In this document: piece after piece, positions 8,792 through 17,188 of the stretch
How the letters are laid out: each line of letters starts with the position of its first letter
Numbering within the stretch: the first letter of the stretch is position 1
Origin: an uncultured Acidimicrobiales bacterium
GTDB taxonomy: Bacteria; Actinomycetota; Acidimicrobiia; Acidimicrobiales; Bin134
NCBI GenBank assembly: GCA_951813325.1
Contig: OX638350.1
Location: 789,029 to 853,028, forward strand
Length of the DNA: 64,000 bases
Reading direction: 5' to 3'
The notes under the pieces: model-generated
Told to the model about the DNA's origin: nothing
What the model saw: only the letters and a program-made list of their open reading frames with translations
Databases searched by the model: none
Position numbers and translations under genes: made by a program

Positions 8792-9771
8792 CCGCCGGTC
8801 AGCCGGGAATAGGCCTGACGGTAGAAGTCCAGCGCAATGGAGCAGGGATCGGGATTGCCTTCCAGAGCGGTGTAGGGTAGCGATGCCCCGGTGAAAGCGG
8901 TGTCGTCCCAGAACGGGTCGCTTGGATCGACCGGCCCCCACGGCCCGACGTACAGGTAGGGCTCGGGATGGGCGGCGTCGCCCGGCGAAGCGCCGTAGGT
9001 GGCCCGGGTGACCGGATCTCTGTCGGCATCGCCGGTCTCAACCGCGGCGTCGAAGTGTCCGGGCCAAAGCTGCACCCGACTGGGGTCCGCCGCTCCAGGA
9101 GTGCAGCGCAGCTCTTCCAAGGTCGCGGTGGCCATGCCGAACCAGTCGCCGATGAACGCCACCAGTTCCTCGTCTACCGTCAGTGGACGGTCCAAGTCGC
9201 CCAGCGCCACGGTGTCGTGTTCGGCCTGATCGCTGGTGGCCTCGACCCCCAAGAAGTCGGACGCGTCTCGCAGCGTGGTGATCGGCCGGCTGTACACGCG
9301 GTCGCCCTGCTGGATCACCAGCAGGCGGCCCTCTACCCGCACCTGGATGTCATCCCCGAAGAACGGGGTCCCGAAGCCACCCATGGTCCAGCGCAGGCCG
9401 AATTTGCCGTTGACTGCCTTGCGGGTGTTGGACACCAAGCCATAGGCCAAGCGATGGAGGTCGTCGCGCCGCACTGGGTAGTGGTCGGGTACCGCCGACA
9501 GCGCCTTGTGGTCGGCCAGCCAGCGGGGCTGGCAAAAGGCGGCCACTTTGTCGTCGGCTGCGGCCAGATCGGCCCATCGAAGGTCGCCAGAGCTGGTGGG
9601 GGTCACTACCTGGAGGTTCGCCTGGTCCGCCTCGCCTACCGCGGCGGGGTCGTCAGCGAACCAGGGGCCGGAGAGCACCGTAGGCGGCGATGGCTCCAGC
9701 ACGCGGGCGATGCGGCCGTCGCCCACCAGAGAGTCTGCTTCGGCCTGCGGGTTTCGAACTGTGGGTGTCAT
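8788..9771 (-). CDS. Uncharacterised conserved-looking protein (327 residues)
   Basis: I do not recognise a characterised family. The product is soluble, acidic and tryptophan-rich, with no signal peptide or membrane segment. Notable stretches are GLRWTMGGFGTPFFGDD in the middle, VQLWPGHFDAAVE, and a C-terminal PEPYLYVGPWGPVDPSDPFW block that looks like a conserved structural core. Coding is supported by its length and codon pattern. The ATG at 9771 is preferred to the longer frame at 9813, which adds a low-quality 14-residue lead. It converges on the LLM gene with a 4-base overlap. Confidence 0.7.
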   Translation of the reverse strand: MTPTVRNPQAEADSLVGDGRIARVLEPSPPTVLSGPWFADDPAAVGEADQANLQVVTPTSSGDLRWADLAAADDKVAAFCQPRWLADHKALSAVPDHYPVRRDDLHRLAYGLVSNTRKAVNGKFGLRWTMGGFGTPFFGDDIQVRVEGRLLVIQQGDRVYSRPITTLRDASDFLGVEATSDQAEHDTVALGDLDRPLTVDEELVAFIGDWFGMATATLEELRCTPGAADPSRVQLWPGHFDAAVETGDADRDPVTRATYGASPGDAAHPEPYLYVGPWGPVDPSDPFWDDTAFTGASLPYTALEGNPDPCSIALDFYRQAYSRLTGG

Positions 9772-9879
9772 GGCGCCTGATTGGAATCTATCGGCGACTG
9801 GTGGCAAACACACCGCAATGAGCCCGCCGTGCGCTCAGTCGGTAGAGTCTCGCCGACAACAACGACTGGGAGGTCACAC

Positions 9880-10665
9880 ATGGGAAGACTGGACGGCAAA
9901 GTCGCCCTGGTTACCGGAGGCGGCGGAGGGCTGGGCACAGCCATCAGCACCTTGTTCGCCAGCGAGGGCGCAAGGGTAGTGGTGCAGGACCTTAACGAGG
10001 CTGCCGCCGCGGCTACCGCAGATCAGGTGGTCGCCAACGGAGGCGAAGCCATGAGCGCAGCCTGCGATGTGTCAGACAGCAAGGCCATCGAGGCCATGTT
10101 CGCCGATATCGACGCCCGCTTCGGACCGGTCACCGTGCTGGTGAACAACGCCGGGGTAGACAGCACCCCCGGCGACGGCTCCGGGGAGGGAAACACCGGC
10201 GGCGACCGCCAGATCGTGGACATGAGCGACGACGGCTGGCAGCGGATGCTGGACATCCATCTCAACGGCGCCTTCTACTGCACCCGGGCCATGTTGTCCC
10301 GGATCATCGACACCGATCTGAAGGGTTCGGTCATCTGCATGTCGTCGATCGCCGGTCTGGCCGGTTGGGGGCCAGTGCATTACGCCACCGCCAAGGCCGG
10401 GCTCTTGGGGTTCATGCGGGCCATGGCCCGGTTCTGTGCCCCCCACGGCATTCGGGCCAATGCGGTGTGCCCCGGGGTGATCGACACCCCGATGGTGGCC
10501 GGAGTGGACCCCGCCATGATCGAGGGCCTCAAGATGATCACCCCCGCCGGCCGCATCGGCACCCCGAATGACATTGCCTATGCCGCCCTCTACCTGGCCT
10601 CCGACGAGAGCGACTTCGTCACCGGCGAAACCATCACCCCCAACGGAGGCCTCGTCATCGGCTGA
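9880..10665 (+). CDS. Short-chain dehydrogenase/reductase
   Basis: Classical NAD(P)-dependent SDR of 261 residues. Cofactor motif TGGGGGLG at about 13-20, an acidic residue at the end of the second strand (VVVQDLNE) favouring NAD, NNAG near 90, catalytic serine in SSIAG and YATAK as the YxxxK pair. The ATG at 9880 follows GGGAGG; the longer frame upstream lacks a start signal. An insertion of about 15 residues (DGSGEGNTGGDRQIV) follows NNAG. It converges on the CoA-transferase gene. Substrate unknown, probably a hydroxyacyl or steroid-like alcohol. Confidence 0.88.
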   Translation: MGRLDGKVALVTGGGGGLGTAISTLFASEGARVVVQDLNEAAAAATADQVVANGGEAMSAACDVSDSKAIEAMFADIDARFGPVTVLVNNAGVDSTPGDGSGEGNTGGDRQIVDMSDDGWQRMLDIHLNGAFYCTRAMLSRIIDTDLKGSVICMSSIAGLAGWGPVHYATAKAGLLGFMRAMARFCAPHGIRANAVCPGVIDTPMVAGVDPAMIEGLKMITPAGRIGTPNDIAYAALYLASDESDFVTGETITPNGGLVIG

Positions 10666-10681
10666 CCGCGCCGCTGGCGGC

Positions 10682-13078
10682 TCAGTCCTCGGGCAGGGGG
10701 ACTTCCAGCGCGCCCAACTCGACGAGGCGGTCGACTTCGGCGGAGTCCATGTTGAGTTCTTCGATGCAGATTTGGCGGGTGTGCTCGCCGAGTAGGGGGG
10801 CGGCGTGGACTGGGGGCGTGGGCATTTCGCTGCCGTAGAAGCAGGGGCCTTCCAGCACCAGGTTGCCGGCGCCGGGTTGGAACACCTCAAGCTGGAAGCC
10901 TCGCTCGCGGAGCTGGGGGTCGGTGAGATGGTCGAGCGCGGTCAGCATGGCCGAGCCGGGAACGCCGACCGCTTGACAGGCGTCTTGGACTTCCTGTGGT
11001 GAGAGGTCGGCGGTCCACTGGGCCACTCCGGCGTTGACTGCCTCTCGGGCGGCTAGGCGGCCCGCGGCTGTGCCATAAGCCGGGTGATCGGCCCAGGACG
11101 GATTGCCCATGGCCTGCTTGAGCGCGGCCCAGTCGGCGTCATCGCGCACACACACCACGCACCACTGCTGGTCGCCGGCGCATTGGAACACTCCCCACGG
11201 GGCACCCTCGTCGGAGTCGTTGCCCACTGGCTGCACCGATCCGGGTATCAGCGACTCGGCCATGAACAGATCGCCCAGCGTGTTGACCAAAGCCTCGGCT
11301 TGGCTGATCTCGGCGTGGGCCCCTTGGCCTCCTCGGTGCTCCCGGCTCAACAACCCGGCCAGCGCACCCAGGGCGCACAGCCGACCGGCCAGGTGGTCGG
11401 GGTGGATGGCGTTGGATCCCGGCGGGGGGTCGCCGTCGGTGAAGTTCCACAGGTACTTGATGCCCCCCACCGTCTGGATGGTGGGCCCGTATCCGATCCA
11501 GTCGGCGTACGCCCCGGTGGAGCCCATGAGCTGGCTGCTGGCCATGCACACGCCGGGGTTGATCTCCTTTAGAGTCTCGTAGCCCACCCCCATTGCGTCC
11601 ATGGTGCCGGTGGAGTTGTTCTCGATCACAATGTCGGCCGTCTTCGCCAGCTCTTTCAGCACGGCCAAGCCCTCGGGGATCTTGGAGTTGACCCCGAAGC
11701 TCCGCTTGGTGCGGCTCGACGAGGCGAACGACGGAGTCATCTCGGTACCGGTCACCAGCCGCATGAAATCGGGGTAGGTGCGGGTCTCGATCTTGATGAC
11801 ATCGGCGCCGTATTCGGCCAGCATGCGCCCGCCTTCCACGCCTACGCCGCCATGGCCGAAGTCCAGCACTCGCACCTCGGCCAACGGCTGGTCTATCTCG
11901 CCAGCTGCGGGCACCAGTGGGCGAAGCTCTGCGGCTTCTGCGGCGACCTCGGCGTTGTGCTCGCCCACCTCTGGCGCGCCGAATCGGAATCCTTGGCGCT
12001 GGCGGTTGATCTCCATGAACCCCGATGCCACCTCGGCCTCTGCACCGGGGGCGACCTCTACAGGCACGAATGTTGACCGGGACACATAGTGCTCATTAAC
12101 CAAGATGTCGGATGGCTTGAGCATCGGGGTGACCACCACGCCCCGGCGCTGGGCCTCAGCCGCGGCCTCCTCCATCAGCATGGGAGCGAAGTGCTCGGCG
12201 ATTACCGGATTCAACACGTCGCCGTTCATCAGCCGGGTAAGGGTCTCGCCCCACATCTCGTCGGCGAATGCCTCTGGACGGCCCAGCCACTCCCACATGG
12301 CGAACCACTGGCGGGGGCTGAGGATCACCATTGTGATGAAGCCGTCGGCCGTCTCGAACAACGGATACACCACGGTGGTTCCCGACCGGACGATGGGCGG
12401 GTCCATACCGGCGTCCAATGTCGGTTGCATGTTGGCCAGCTGCCAGGTGTTGAGTTGGATGGCCGCTTCCAAAACAGAGAAGTCCAAATGCTGGCCGCGC
12501 CTGGTGTGCTGCTTGGCCACCAAGCCGATGAGAATTGCCAGCGCGCCCACCACGCCTGCGGCGTCATAGGCAAAGGCGCCAGGGATGAGCAGCGGCGGCT
12601 TCTCGGGGATGCCCGAAGCGGCCAGATGCCCACTCATGGCCTGGATCACCTCGTCGGTGGCCTCGAACTGGGCGTAGGGTCCTTCCTGGCCGAAGTCGGT
12701 GACCGACAGAACCAAGAGGTGCTCGAATTCGGCGGAAACCGCCTTTGGGTCCAGTCCGAACGGGGCCAGCGTCCCCGGCTTGGTCGACTCGATCCACACA
12801 TCGGCACCGCCCAGCAACTGCCGAAGCTGAGCTTGGCCCCCAGCGGCGGTCACGTCCAGTGTGATACCCCGCTTGTTGAAGTTGCGGAAGGCGAAGTACA
12901 GGCTGGTGTCGCCGTCGGGGGCGAATGGGGGCATTTGCCGGGATGAGGCTCCACCCGGCGGCTCCACCCGGATCACGTCGGCACCGAAGTCGGCCAGTAT
13001 CCGCCCGGCCAACTCGCCCTTGACGTCGGCCATGTCGATGACCCGGAGGCCGCTCAGCGGCAGTTCATTCGAAGACAC
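10682..13078 (-). CDS. Double-domain CaiB/BaiF family CoA-transferase
   Basis: Two complete type III CoA-transferase domains fused in one chain of about 798 residues. Each half has its own catalytic aspartate context: AYDAAG in the first half and PDHLAG in the second, each followed by the family helix ending in GQH or GQGAH. The CoA-binding front of each half is visible (ADFGADVIRVEPPGG; AEYGADVIKIETRT). Ordinary family members are about 400 residues and work as interlocked dimers, so the fusion may form the ring within one chain. GTG at 13078 is chosen because the homology starts there and a TAGTGT hexamer lies eight bases upstream; an in-frame start exists at 13147. Confidence 0.85.
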   Translation of the reverse strand: MSSNELPLSGLRVIDMADVKGELAGRILADFGADVIRVEPPGGASSRQMPPFAPDGDTSLYFAFRNFNKRGITLDVTAAGGQAQLRQLLGGADVWIESTKPGTLAPFGLDPKAVSAEFEHLLVLSVTDFGQEGPYAQFEATDEVIQAMSGHLAASGIPEKPPLLIPGAFAYDAAGVVGALAILIGLVAKQHTRRGQHLDFSVLEAAIQLNTWQLANMQPTLDAGMDPPIVRSGTTVVYPLFETADGFITMVILSPRQWFAMWEWLGRPEAFADEMWGETLTRLMNGDVLNPVIAEHFAPMLMEEAAAEAQRRGVVVTPMLKPSDILVNEHYVSRSTFVPVEVAPGAEAEVASGFMEINRQRQGFRFGAPEVGEHNAEVAAEAAELRPLVPAAGEIDQPLAEVRVLDFGHGGVGVEGGRMLAEYGADVIKIETRTYPDFMRLVTGTEMTPSFASSSRTKRSFGVNSKIPEGLAVLKELAKTADIVIENNSTGTMDAMGVGYETLKEINPGVCMASSQLMGSTGAYADWIGYGPTIQTVGGIKYLWNFTDGDPPPGSNAIHPDHLAGRLCALGALAGLLSREHRGGQGAHAEISQAEALVNTLGDLFMAESLIPGSVQPVGNDSDEGAPWGVFQCAGDQQWCVVCVRDDADWAALKQAMGNPSWADHPAYGTAAGRLAAREAVNAGVAQWTADLSPQEVQDACQAVGVPGSAMLTALDHLTDPQLRERGFQLEVFQPGAGNLVLEGPCFYGSEMPTPPVHAAPLLGEHTRQICIEELNMDSAEVDRLVELGALEVPLPED

Positions 13079-13137
13079 GGTTCGCGACACTACTGGCAGT
13101 TTTCTCGTGGATTCGAAGAACGTGGTCAACTGGTGGT

Positions 13138-13545
13138 GTGAGCGCACAGACCAACCTGGAAATCCTCCAGTCGGTGTTCGACGCCATGGGCGACGCCGAC
13201 GCCGTGGTGGCCCACTACACCGACGACTACGTGATGGAACTGCCCTACGCCCATCCAGAAAAACCCGACCGCACCGAGGGCAAAGAGGTAGTGAGGGAGC
13301 GGCTGGTGCAGGCGTTCAAGATCTTCCGCTTCACTTTGCACGTCACCGAAGCGCACCCCTGTGCCGATCCTGACCTCTTGATTGCCGAGTACATCAGCCA
13401 GGGCGAGGTGATCCCCACCGGCCGCCGCTACTCCAACCGCTACATCGGCCTGTGGCGCTTTCGCGACGGCAAAGTCTGCTTCACCCGGGAGTACCTAAAC
13501 CCGGAAATAGCCCGGGCTGCACTAGCACCGGAATCTGACGACTAG
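13138..13545 (+). CDS. SnoaL-like / NTF2-fold protein
   Basis: A 135-residue protein with the cone-shaped NTF2 fold pattern: an N-terminal helix with LQSVFDAMGDADAVVAHYTDDYVMELPY, then alternating strands ending in GLWRFRDGKVCFTREYLNP. This fold serves small isomerases, hydrolases and ligand-binding proteins. It is divergent from the CoA-transferase gene (59 bases between starts) and its stop overlaps the DUF6159 gene by four bases. Function cannot be named further. Confidence 0.75.
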   Translation: MSAQTNLEILQSVFDAMGDADAVVAHYTDDYVMELPYAHPEKPDRTEGKEVVRERLVQAFKIFRFTLHVTEAHPCADPDLLIAEYISQGEVIPTGRRYSNRYIGLWRFRDGKVCFTREYLNPEIARAALAPESDD

Positions 13546-14444
13546 AAGCGCCGACCGCCCAAGCCTCCGCCGCCGAGCCCGCCGCCTCCGAAGCCCCGCA
13601 TCAGGGGGCCTTGGGACCGCTCGTGGAAGGTGTCGCCGATGCTGGAGCTCTCGAAGCCCATGGGCACCTGGCCCGTGGTGGCGTAGAGGTAGAGGGCCAT
13701 TTGAAATATGGCGGTGAGCGTGCTGATAATCACCGACACAAAGGCAATCCATATGAATCCGATCGCGATCCCGATCACCGCTCCGGCTGAGCCGGCCGAA
13801 ACCCCGATGACGGCTATGAGGATACCTGGGATGGCCGCCACCAAGCCGATGATGCCGAATCCCACCTGGGCGATCAGGTTCTCGCCCCACGTGTTCTTCA
13901 GCAGCTCACCCGAGCGTCTCACCGAGCTGAACGGGCCGGTTTGCTCCACAACCAGGATGGGTACCACCAAAAAGGTGAGCACCCCCCAAGCCATGTTGAG
14001 GAGGCTGCCCACAATTCGGGCAAAGGCGTTGTCAGAACTCTGAATGGCCCGCAGGATCATTCCGACGGTCAGGGCCAGAATCGCCCAGGGAATGATCACG
14101 TGCAGCCGGGAAAAAGCCCCCTTGATTGCGCTGGAGATGGTGGGGTCTCCGCCGCTGAATCGCTCCCTGGCCCCCGATACCACCGCGGCATTGAAAAACA
14201 CGGTGATGACGGTGATGGCAAACAAGATGATGATTCCGCCGATCCACAGCATGGGCTCGCTGCCGGTGCTGCTTCCACCATCGTCGATCCCGTCGGTTGA
14301 CAGCCAGATGGGGATGCCGATCGCGGCGATCACACCCAGAGAGGCAATCGCCCCCAAAATCGGCAGTACCGCCAGTTCCCGATCGTGTTGCAGTACCGCC
14401 CACGAAGCTTTGGCGGTGTCCAATGTGCGGCGAAATCGACCCAT
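13542..14444 (-). CDS. DUF6159 membrane protein, copy A
   Basis: A 300-residue integral membrane protein with about six hydrophobic segments. Shared marks with the neighbouring copy B are the start pattern (RRTLDTAKASWAVLQHDRELAVLP), ARERFSGG/AWERFRGN, the VVPILVVE-TGPF segment and an ALYLYATTGQVP end. The C-terminus is a short glycine-rich tail (GGGGLGG). The ATG at 14444 has a TAGCGT hexamer seven bases upstream and no ribosome site, so it may have its own leaderless promoter despite following copy B. No function is established for the family. Confidence 0.78.
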   Translation of the reverse strand: MGRFRRTLDTAKASWAVLQHDRELAVLPILGAIASLGVIAAIGIPIWLSTDGIDDGGSSTGSEPMLWIGGIIILFAITVITVFFNAAVVSGARERFSGGDPTISSAIKGAFSRLHVIIPWAILALTVGMILRAIQSSDNAFARIVGSLLNMAWGVLTFLVVPILVVEQTGPFSSVRRSGELLKNTWGENLIAQVGFGIIGLVAAIPGILIAVIGVSAGSAGAVIGIAIGFIWIAFVSVIISTLTAIFQMALYLYATTGQVPMGFESSSIGDTFHERSQGPLMRGFGGGGLGGGGLGGRRF

Positions 14445-14511
14445 GGGCTGAACGCTACCAGCGATTTCTGTGAGGCGGGCCGACCCCTTGGCGGGTCAGA
14501 ATTGCGGCTGG

Positions 14512-15555
14512 CTACCGATCCATCGACGGCGCTTGTGCCGGAGATGGTGGAACCCCATCCCGCCATGCTCGCCTCTGCTCCCGCTTCGCTTGGCGCTTTG
14601 CCTTGCGCTCGGCCTTGAGCACTTTCTTGCTCGCGAACGCCTTTTCTAGGCCTTTCCCCTGGAAATCTCCGGGTACCTCACCAGTGGTGACGTAGAGGTA
14701 GAGGGCCATCTTGAATATGCCGACGACTGCGGCCATCGCCACCAGCACCACGAGCAGCCAGGCGACGCCCACAGCTATCCCGATTACGAGCGAAACCGGG
14801 TTCCCCAGACCGATGAGAACTATGAGGGCGGCCACCATGAGCCCCGGAATAATGATGAGGATTCCGATTAGGTCGAAGCCGATCTGGGCCATGAGGCTCT
14901 TGCCCCAGGTCTTGCGGAACAGCCGGAAAGAACGTTTGCAGGATGTGAAGGGCCCGGTCTCCTCCACCACCAGGATCGGCACGACCAAGTAGGTGATGAA
15001 GTACCAAATGGTCTCCAGAACAACGGCCACAATCATCGCCCCGAGTGCGGCGAATTGGCCGACGACGGGGATATGGCGACCAGCATCCTGCATGTGCCGG
15101 AAAATTCTGGGGAGCCGATACAGCACCTCGATTATCACCCCCACCGTGCCGGCTAGCAGCGCCCATGGCACGATCACCTGAAGGCGGGCGTTGGCGGCCG
15201 ACAGGCAGCCTTCAAAAGTAGGGGTGTTGCCCCGGAACCGCTCCCAGGCGCCATAAGTGAGCGCGACGGTGAAGTAGATCGAGGTAAAGCTGATCAACAA
15301 TATGGAGGCGATGAGGCCGAGCCACACGATCGGCTCGGTGGCCCAACGTCCGGGCTCGTCAACTGTGCCGGCATTTAGACCGGCGGAAGCGAGGTTCACC
15401 AGCGCCCAGTTGACAGCCAAGATCAGCGCGGCTGCAGCAATGCTTAGGGCCGGAAAGGCCATCAGGGATCTATCTCGCTTCAGCACTCCATATGAGGCCG
15501 ATGCCAGGACTTTTGTCCGGGAAAAGCTGTCCCTCAGATCGCTGAAGATGCCCAT
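14512..15555 (-). CDS. DUF6159 membrane protein, copy B
   Basis: Paralogue of copy A, 347 residues, with the same order of membrane segments and the same VVPILVVEETGPF and ALYLYVTTGEVPGDF blocks. It differs by a longer middle section and a C-terminal tail of about 45 residues dense in Lys, Arg and Ala, probably cytoplasmic. The ATG at 15555 lies inside the end of the upstream gene (22-base overlap); a longer frame back to 16020 is only a shadow of that gene. The two copies, tandem and in one orientation, look like a local duplication. Confidence 0.78.
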   Translation of the reverse strand: MGIFSDLRDSFSRTKVLASASYGVLKRDRSLMAFPALSIAAAALILAVNWALVNLASAGLNAGTVDEPGRWATEPIVWLGLIASILLISFTSIYFTVALTYGAWERFRGNTPTFEGCLSAANARLQVIVPWALLAGTVGVIIEVLYRLPRIFRHMQDAGRHIPVVGQFAALGAMIVAVVLETIWYFITYLVVPILVVEETGPFTSCKRSFRLFRKTWGKSLMAQIGFDLIGILIIIPGLMVAALIVLIGLGNPVSLVIGIAVGVAWLLVVLVAMAAVVGIFKMALYLYVTTGEVPGDFQGKGLEKAFASKKVLKAERKAKRQAKREQRRAWRDGVPPSPAQAPSMDR

Positions 15556-16652
15556 TGAGTTGATCCTGGCAACGGCACTTCGCAAGCCTGGTCTAGGTCG
15601 ATCTCCACGGTTAGGTGGCCGTTGCCGTGGGGGCCGGCGCCCCAGGAGGGCATGACGGCGGAGTACAGACCGGTGCCGCCGGCCACCAGGATGAGCAAGG
15701 CATCGGGGCTGCTCAGCGCGGGTACAACCAAGTCCGGGTCTTCGCCCTGGCGGCGCTGGTGTCGGTTGATGCCCGAGCCCCGGGCCCGCACCGTGGACAG
15801 CTCCGACCAGGAGCGCTTGGCCCTCTGATGGAGCGCCTCGGCAATCGTGGTCCGGTCGTGGCCCACGTCGGCTAGGGCGATGGCGTGGTCGGGGTTGAGC
15901 ACCAGCACCTGGGTACCACGGGCAAAGTGAGTGTTGTTGGCTCCCAGACCCGACAACGAGGCGGCCAGCACGTTCAGCAGGTGTTCGGCATACACCTCGG
16001 GATCGTCGTCGGGAAAGCACAGCACCGAGTGAGGCCCTTCGGTGCAGGCCACCGTTACCGTGCTCTGGTCGATGTCGTAGCCCAATGAGGTGTGCAGCGG
16101 GGGCCAGGGGCTGGCCTCCTCGTCTTCACCCAGGCAGAACGTGAACTTGCCGGGATGGCCGAGCAACGCCATGTCAGAAGTGCCAGGCCGCCCGCCGCCA
16201 ATGCTGATCATGGCCAAGCGCACTGCCCGGCCTATTGAGGCGTTGGCCCGGTGGCCGGGGCCCAGCGCACCGAACCCCGAAGCAATCCCGCAGGCATCCA
16301 CTGCGGGACCGTTCACGATGAGCAGCGGTCCCAGGTTGTGGGTGGTGGCTTGCACCTCGGTCATGTCCATGCGAGGGTCGGACACCGCCCGCACTGCGGC
16401 CACTACTGCCGGGAAGTAATCGGGCAGACAGCCGGCCATCACCGAGGCGATAGCGGCCTTTTCCACGGTGGCCTCTCCCAGATTGGGTCCGAGCTGTCCT
16501 AGGGAAACGTCAGCGTCAAGTCCAGAGGCCAGCACCATCCGCTCCACCCGGGCGGGGGTGGGTATCACCACTGGCAGCCCGTCGGTGCAGCCCGCCTCGT
16601 GGAGCTGTTCGAGTGCGGCCTCTTCGGATACGGCGGTGAGCCGGCGGGTCAT
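15534..16652 (-). CDS. Conserved large partner protein of the UGSC selenoprotein
   Basis: A 372-residue soluble protein that opens with GCTDGLPVVIPTPARVERM, a pattern I associate with proteins found beside UGSC-family (seleno)proteins. It is rich in Gly and Ala, has a conserved-looking GPLLIVNGPAVDACGIASG block near residues 108-126, and contains several Cys and His residues (C22, C74, C119) that could bind metal or take part in redox chemistry. Its ATG overlaps the selenoprotein stop (ATGA), so both are made together. Function is not established; a two-subunit enzyme is an inference. Confidence 0.7.
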   Translation of the reverse strand: MTRRLTAVSEEAALEQLHEAGCTDGLPVVIPTPARVERMVLASGLDADVSLGQLGPNLGEATVEKAAIASVMAGCLPDYFPAVVAAVRAVSDPRMDMTEVQATTHNLGPLLIVNGPAVDACGIASGFGALGPGHRANASIGRAVRLAMISIGGGRPGTSDMALLGHPGKFTFCLGEDEEASPWPPLHTSLGYDIDQSTVTVACTEGPHSVLCFPDDDPEVYAEHLLNVLAASLSGLGANNTHFARGTQVLVLNPDHAIALADVGHDRTTIAEALHQRAKRSWSELSTVRARGSGINRHQRRQGEDPDLVVPALSSPDALLILVAGGTGLYSAVMPSWGAGPHGNGHLTVEIDLDQACEVPLPGSTQWASSAI

Positions 16653-17176
16653 CCGGTGGCGCCCAGCGCCTGAAGCACCTCGTCAGCGATGTCGTCGGCC
16701 ACCATCTTCATGGCCTTCTCGCCGGTGCCGGCCACCGGGTGGGGGAGCTTCACCCTGGGAATGTCGGGCATTCCCGCCGATCGGGACACAAAGTCGCCCT
16801 GGGGGGAGAACTTTGTGGTCACCAAGGCCACCGCCGGGGTGTCGAGGCGGGCGGCCTTGATGGCGTCACGCACGGTGCCGCTGGTGCAGCTTCCTCAATG
16901 GCCGTATGCGGCCACTACCGCGTCGCACTCCTCGGTGATCTCACCCATGAGCTGATCGTCGGCCACCATCGAGGCGTTGCCCTTGTTCCATGCCCGGACT
17001 TCGAGATCGGGCCGCACCCGGCGCAGGCTCTTGCCCACTGCATCTAGGAAGGGCACCGAGTCGGGGAAACCGTTGGCCAAGAGCCCGACGGTGAGTGCTC
17101 CATCGCCTGCTGACAGCTCATAGGGAGTCACTGCCTCTGCCGGTTCTGCGGTGGGGTCCAGATATTCGATCGCCAT
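16649..17176 (-). CDS. UGSC-family selenoprotein with in-frame TGA (Sec94)
   Basis: Read through one TGA (16895-16897) the frame gives a 175-residue protein whose centre is YGH-U-GSC-TSGTVRDA, the defining U-G-S-C motif of the UGSC (seleno)protein family. Residues 1-93 and 95-175 are each good coding sequence in the same frame with no other stop, and the Cys three residues after Sec suggests a selenenylsulfide redox pair. The ATG at 17176 has a TACCGT hexamer six bases upstream. A short hairpin with a G-starting loop lies about 23 bases after the TGA, a possible weak SECIS. Automatic annotation would split it in two. Biochemical function unknown. Confidence 0.85.
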
Positions 17177-17181
17177 GGCTC

Positions 17182-17188
17182 TACGGTA
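17182..17188. promoter_or_regulatory. Shared -10 region between divergent genes
   Basis: TACGGTA gives a TANNNT hexamer on both strands (TACGGT rightward, TACCGT leftward). The leftward one stands six bases before the selenoprotein ATG. Divergent starts are only 12-24 bases apart, so promoters must overlap. Confidence 0.5.

Noticed and set aside
16865..16900. A frameshift or simple stop inside the UGSC gene
   Set aside because: Both halves stay in the same frame and the codon falls exactly on the U of the U-G-S-C motif, which a random mutation would not explain.
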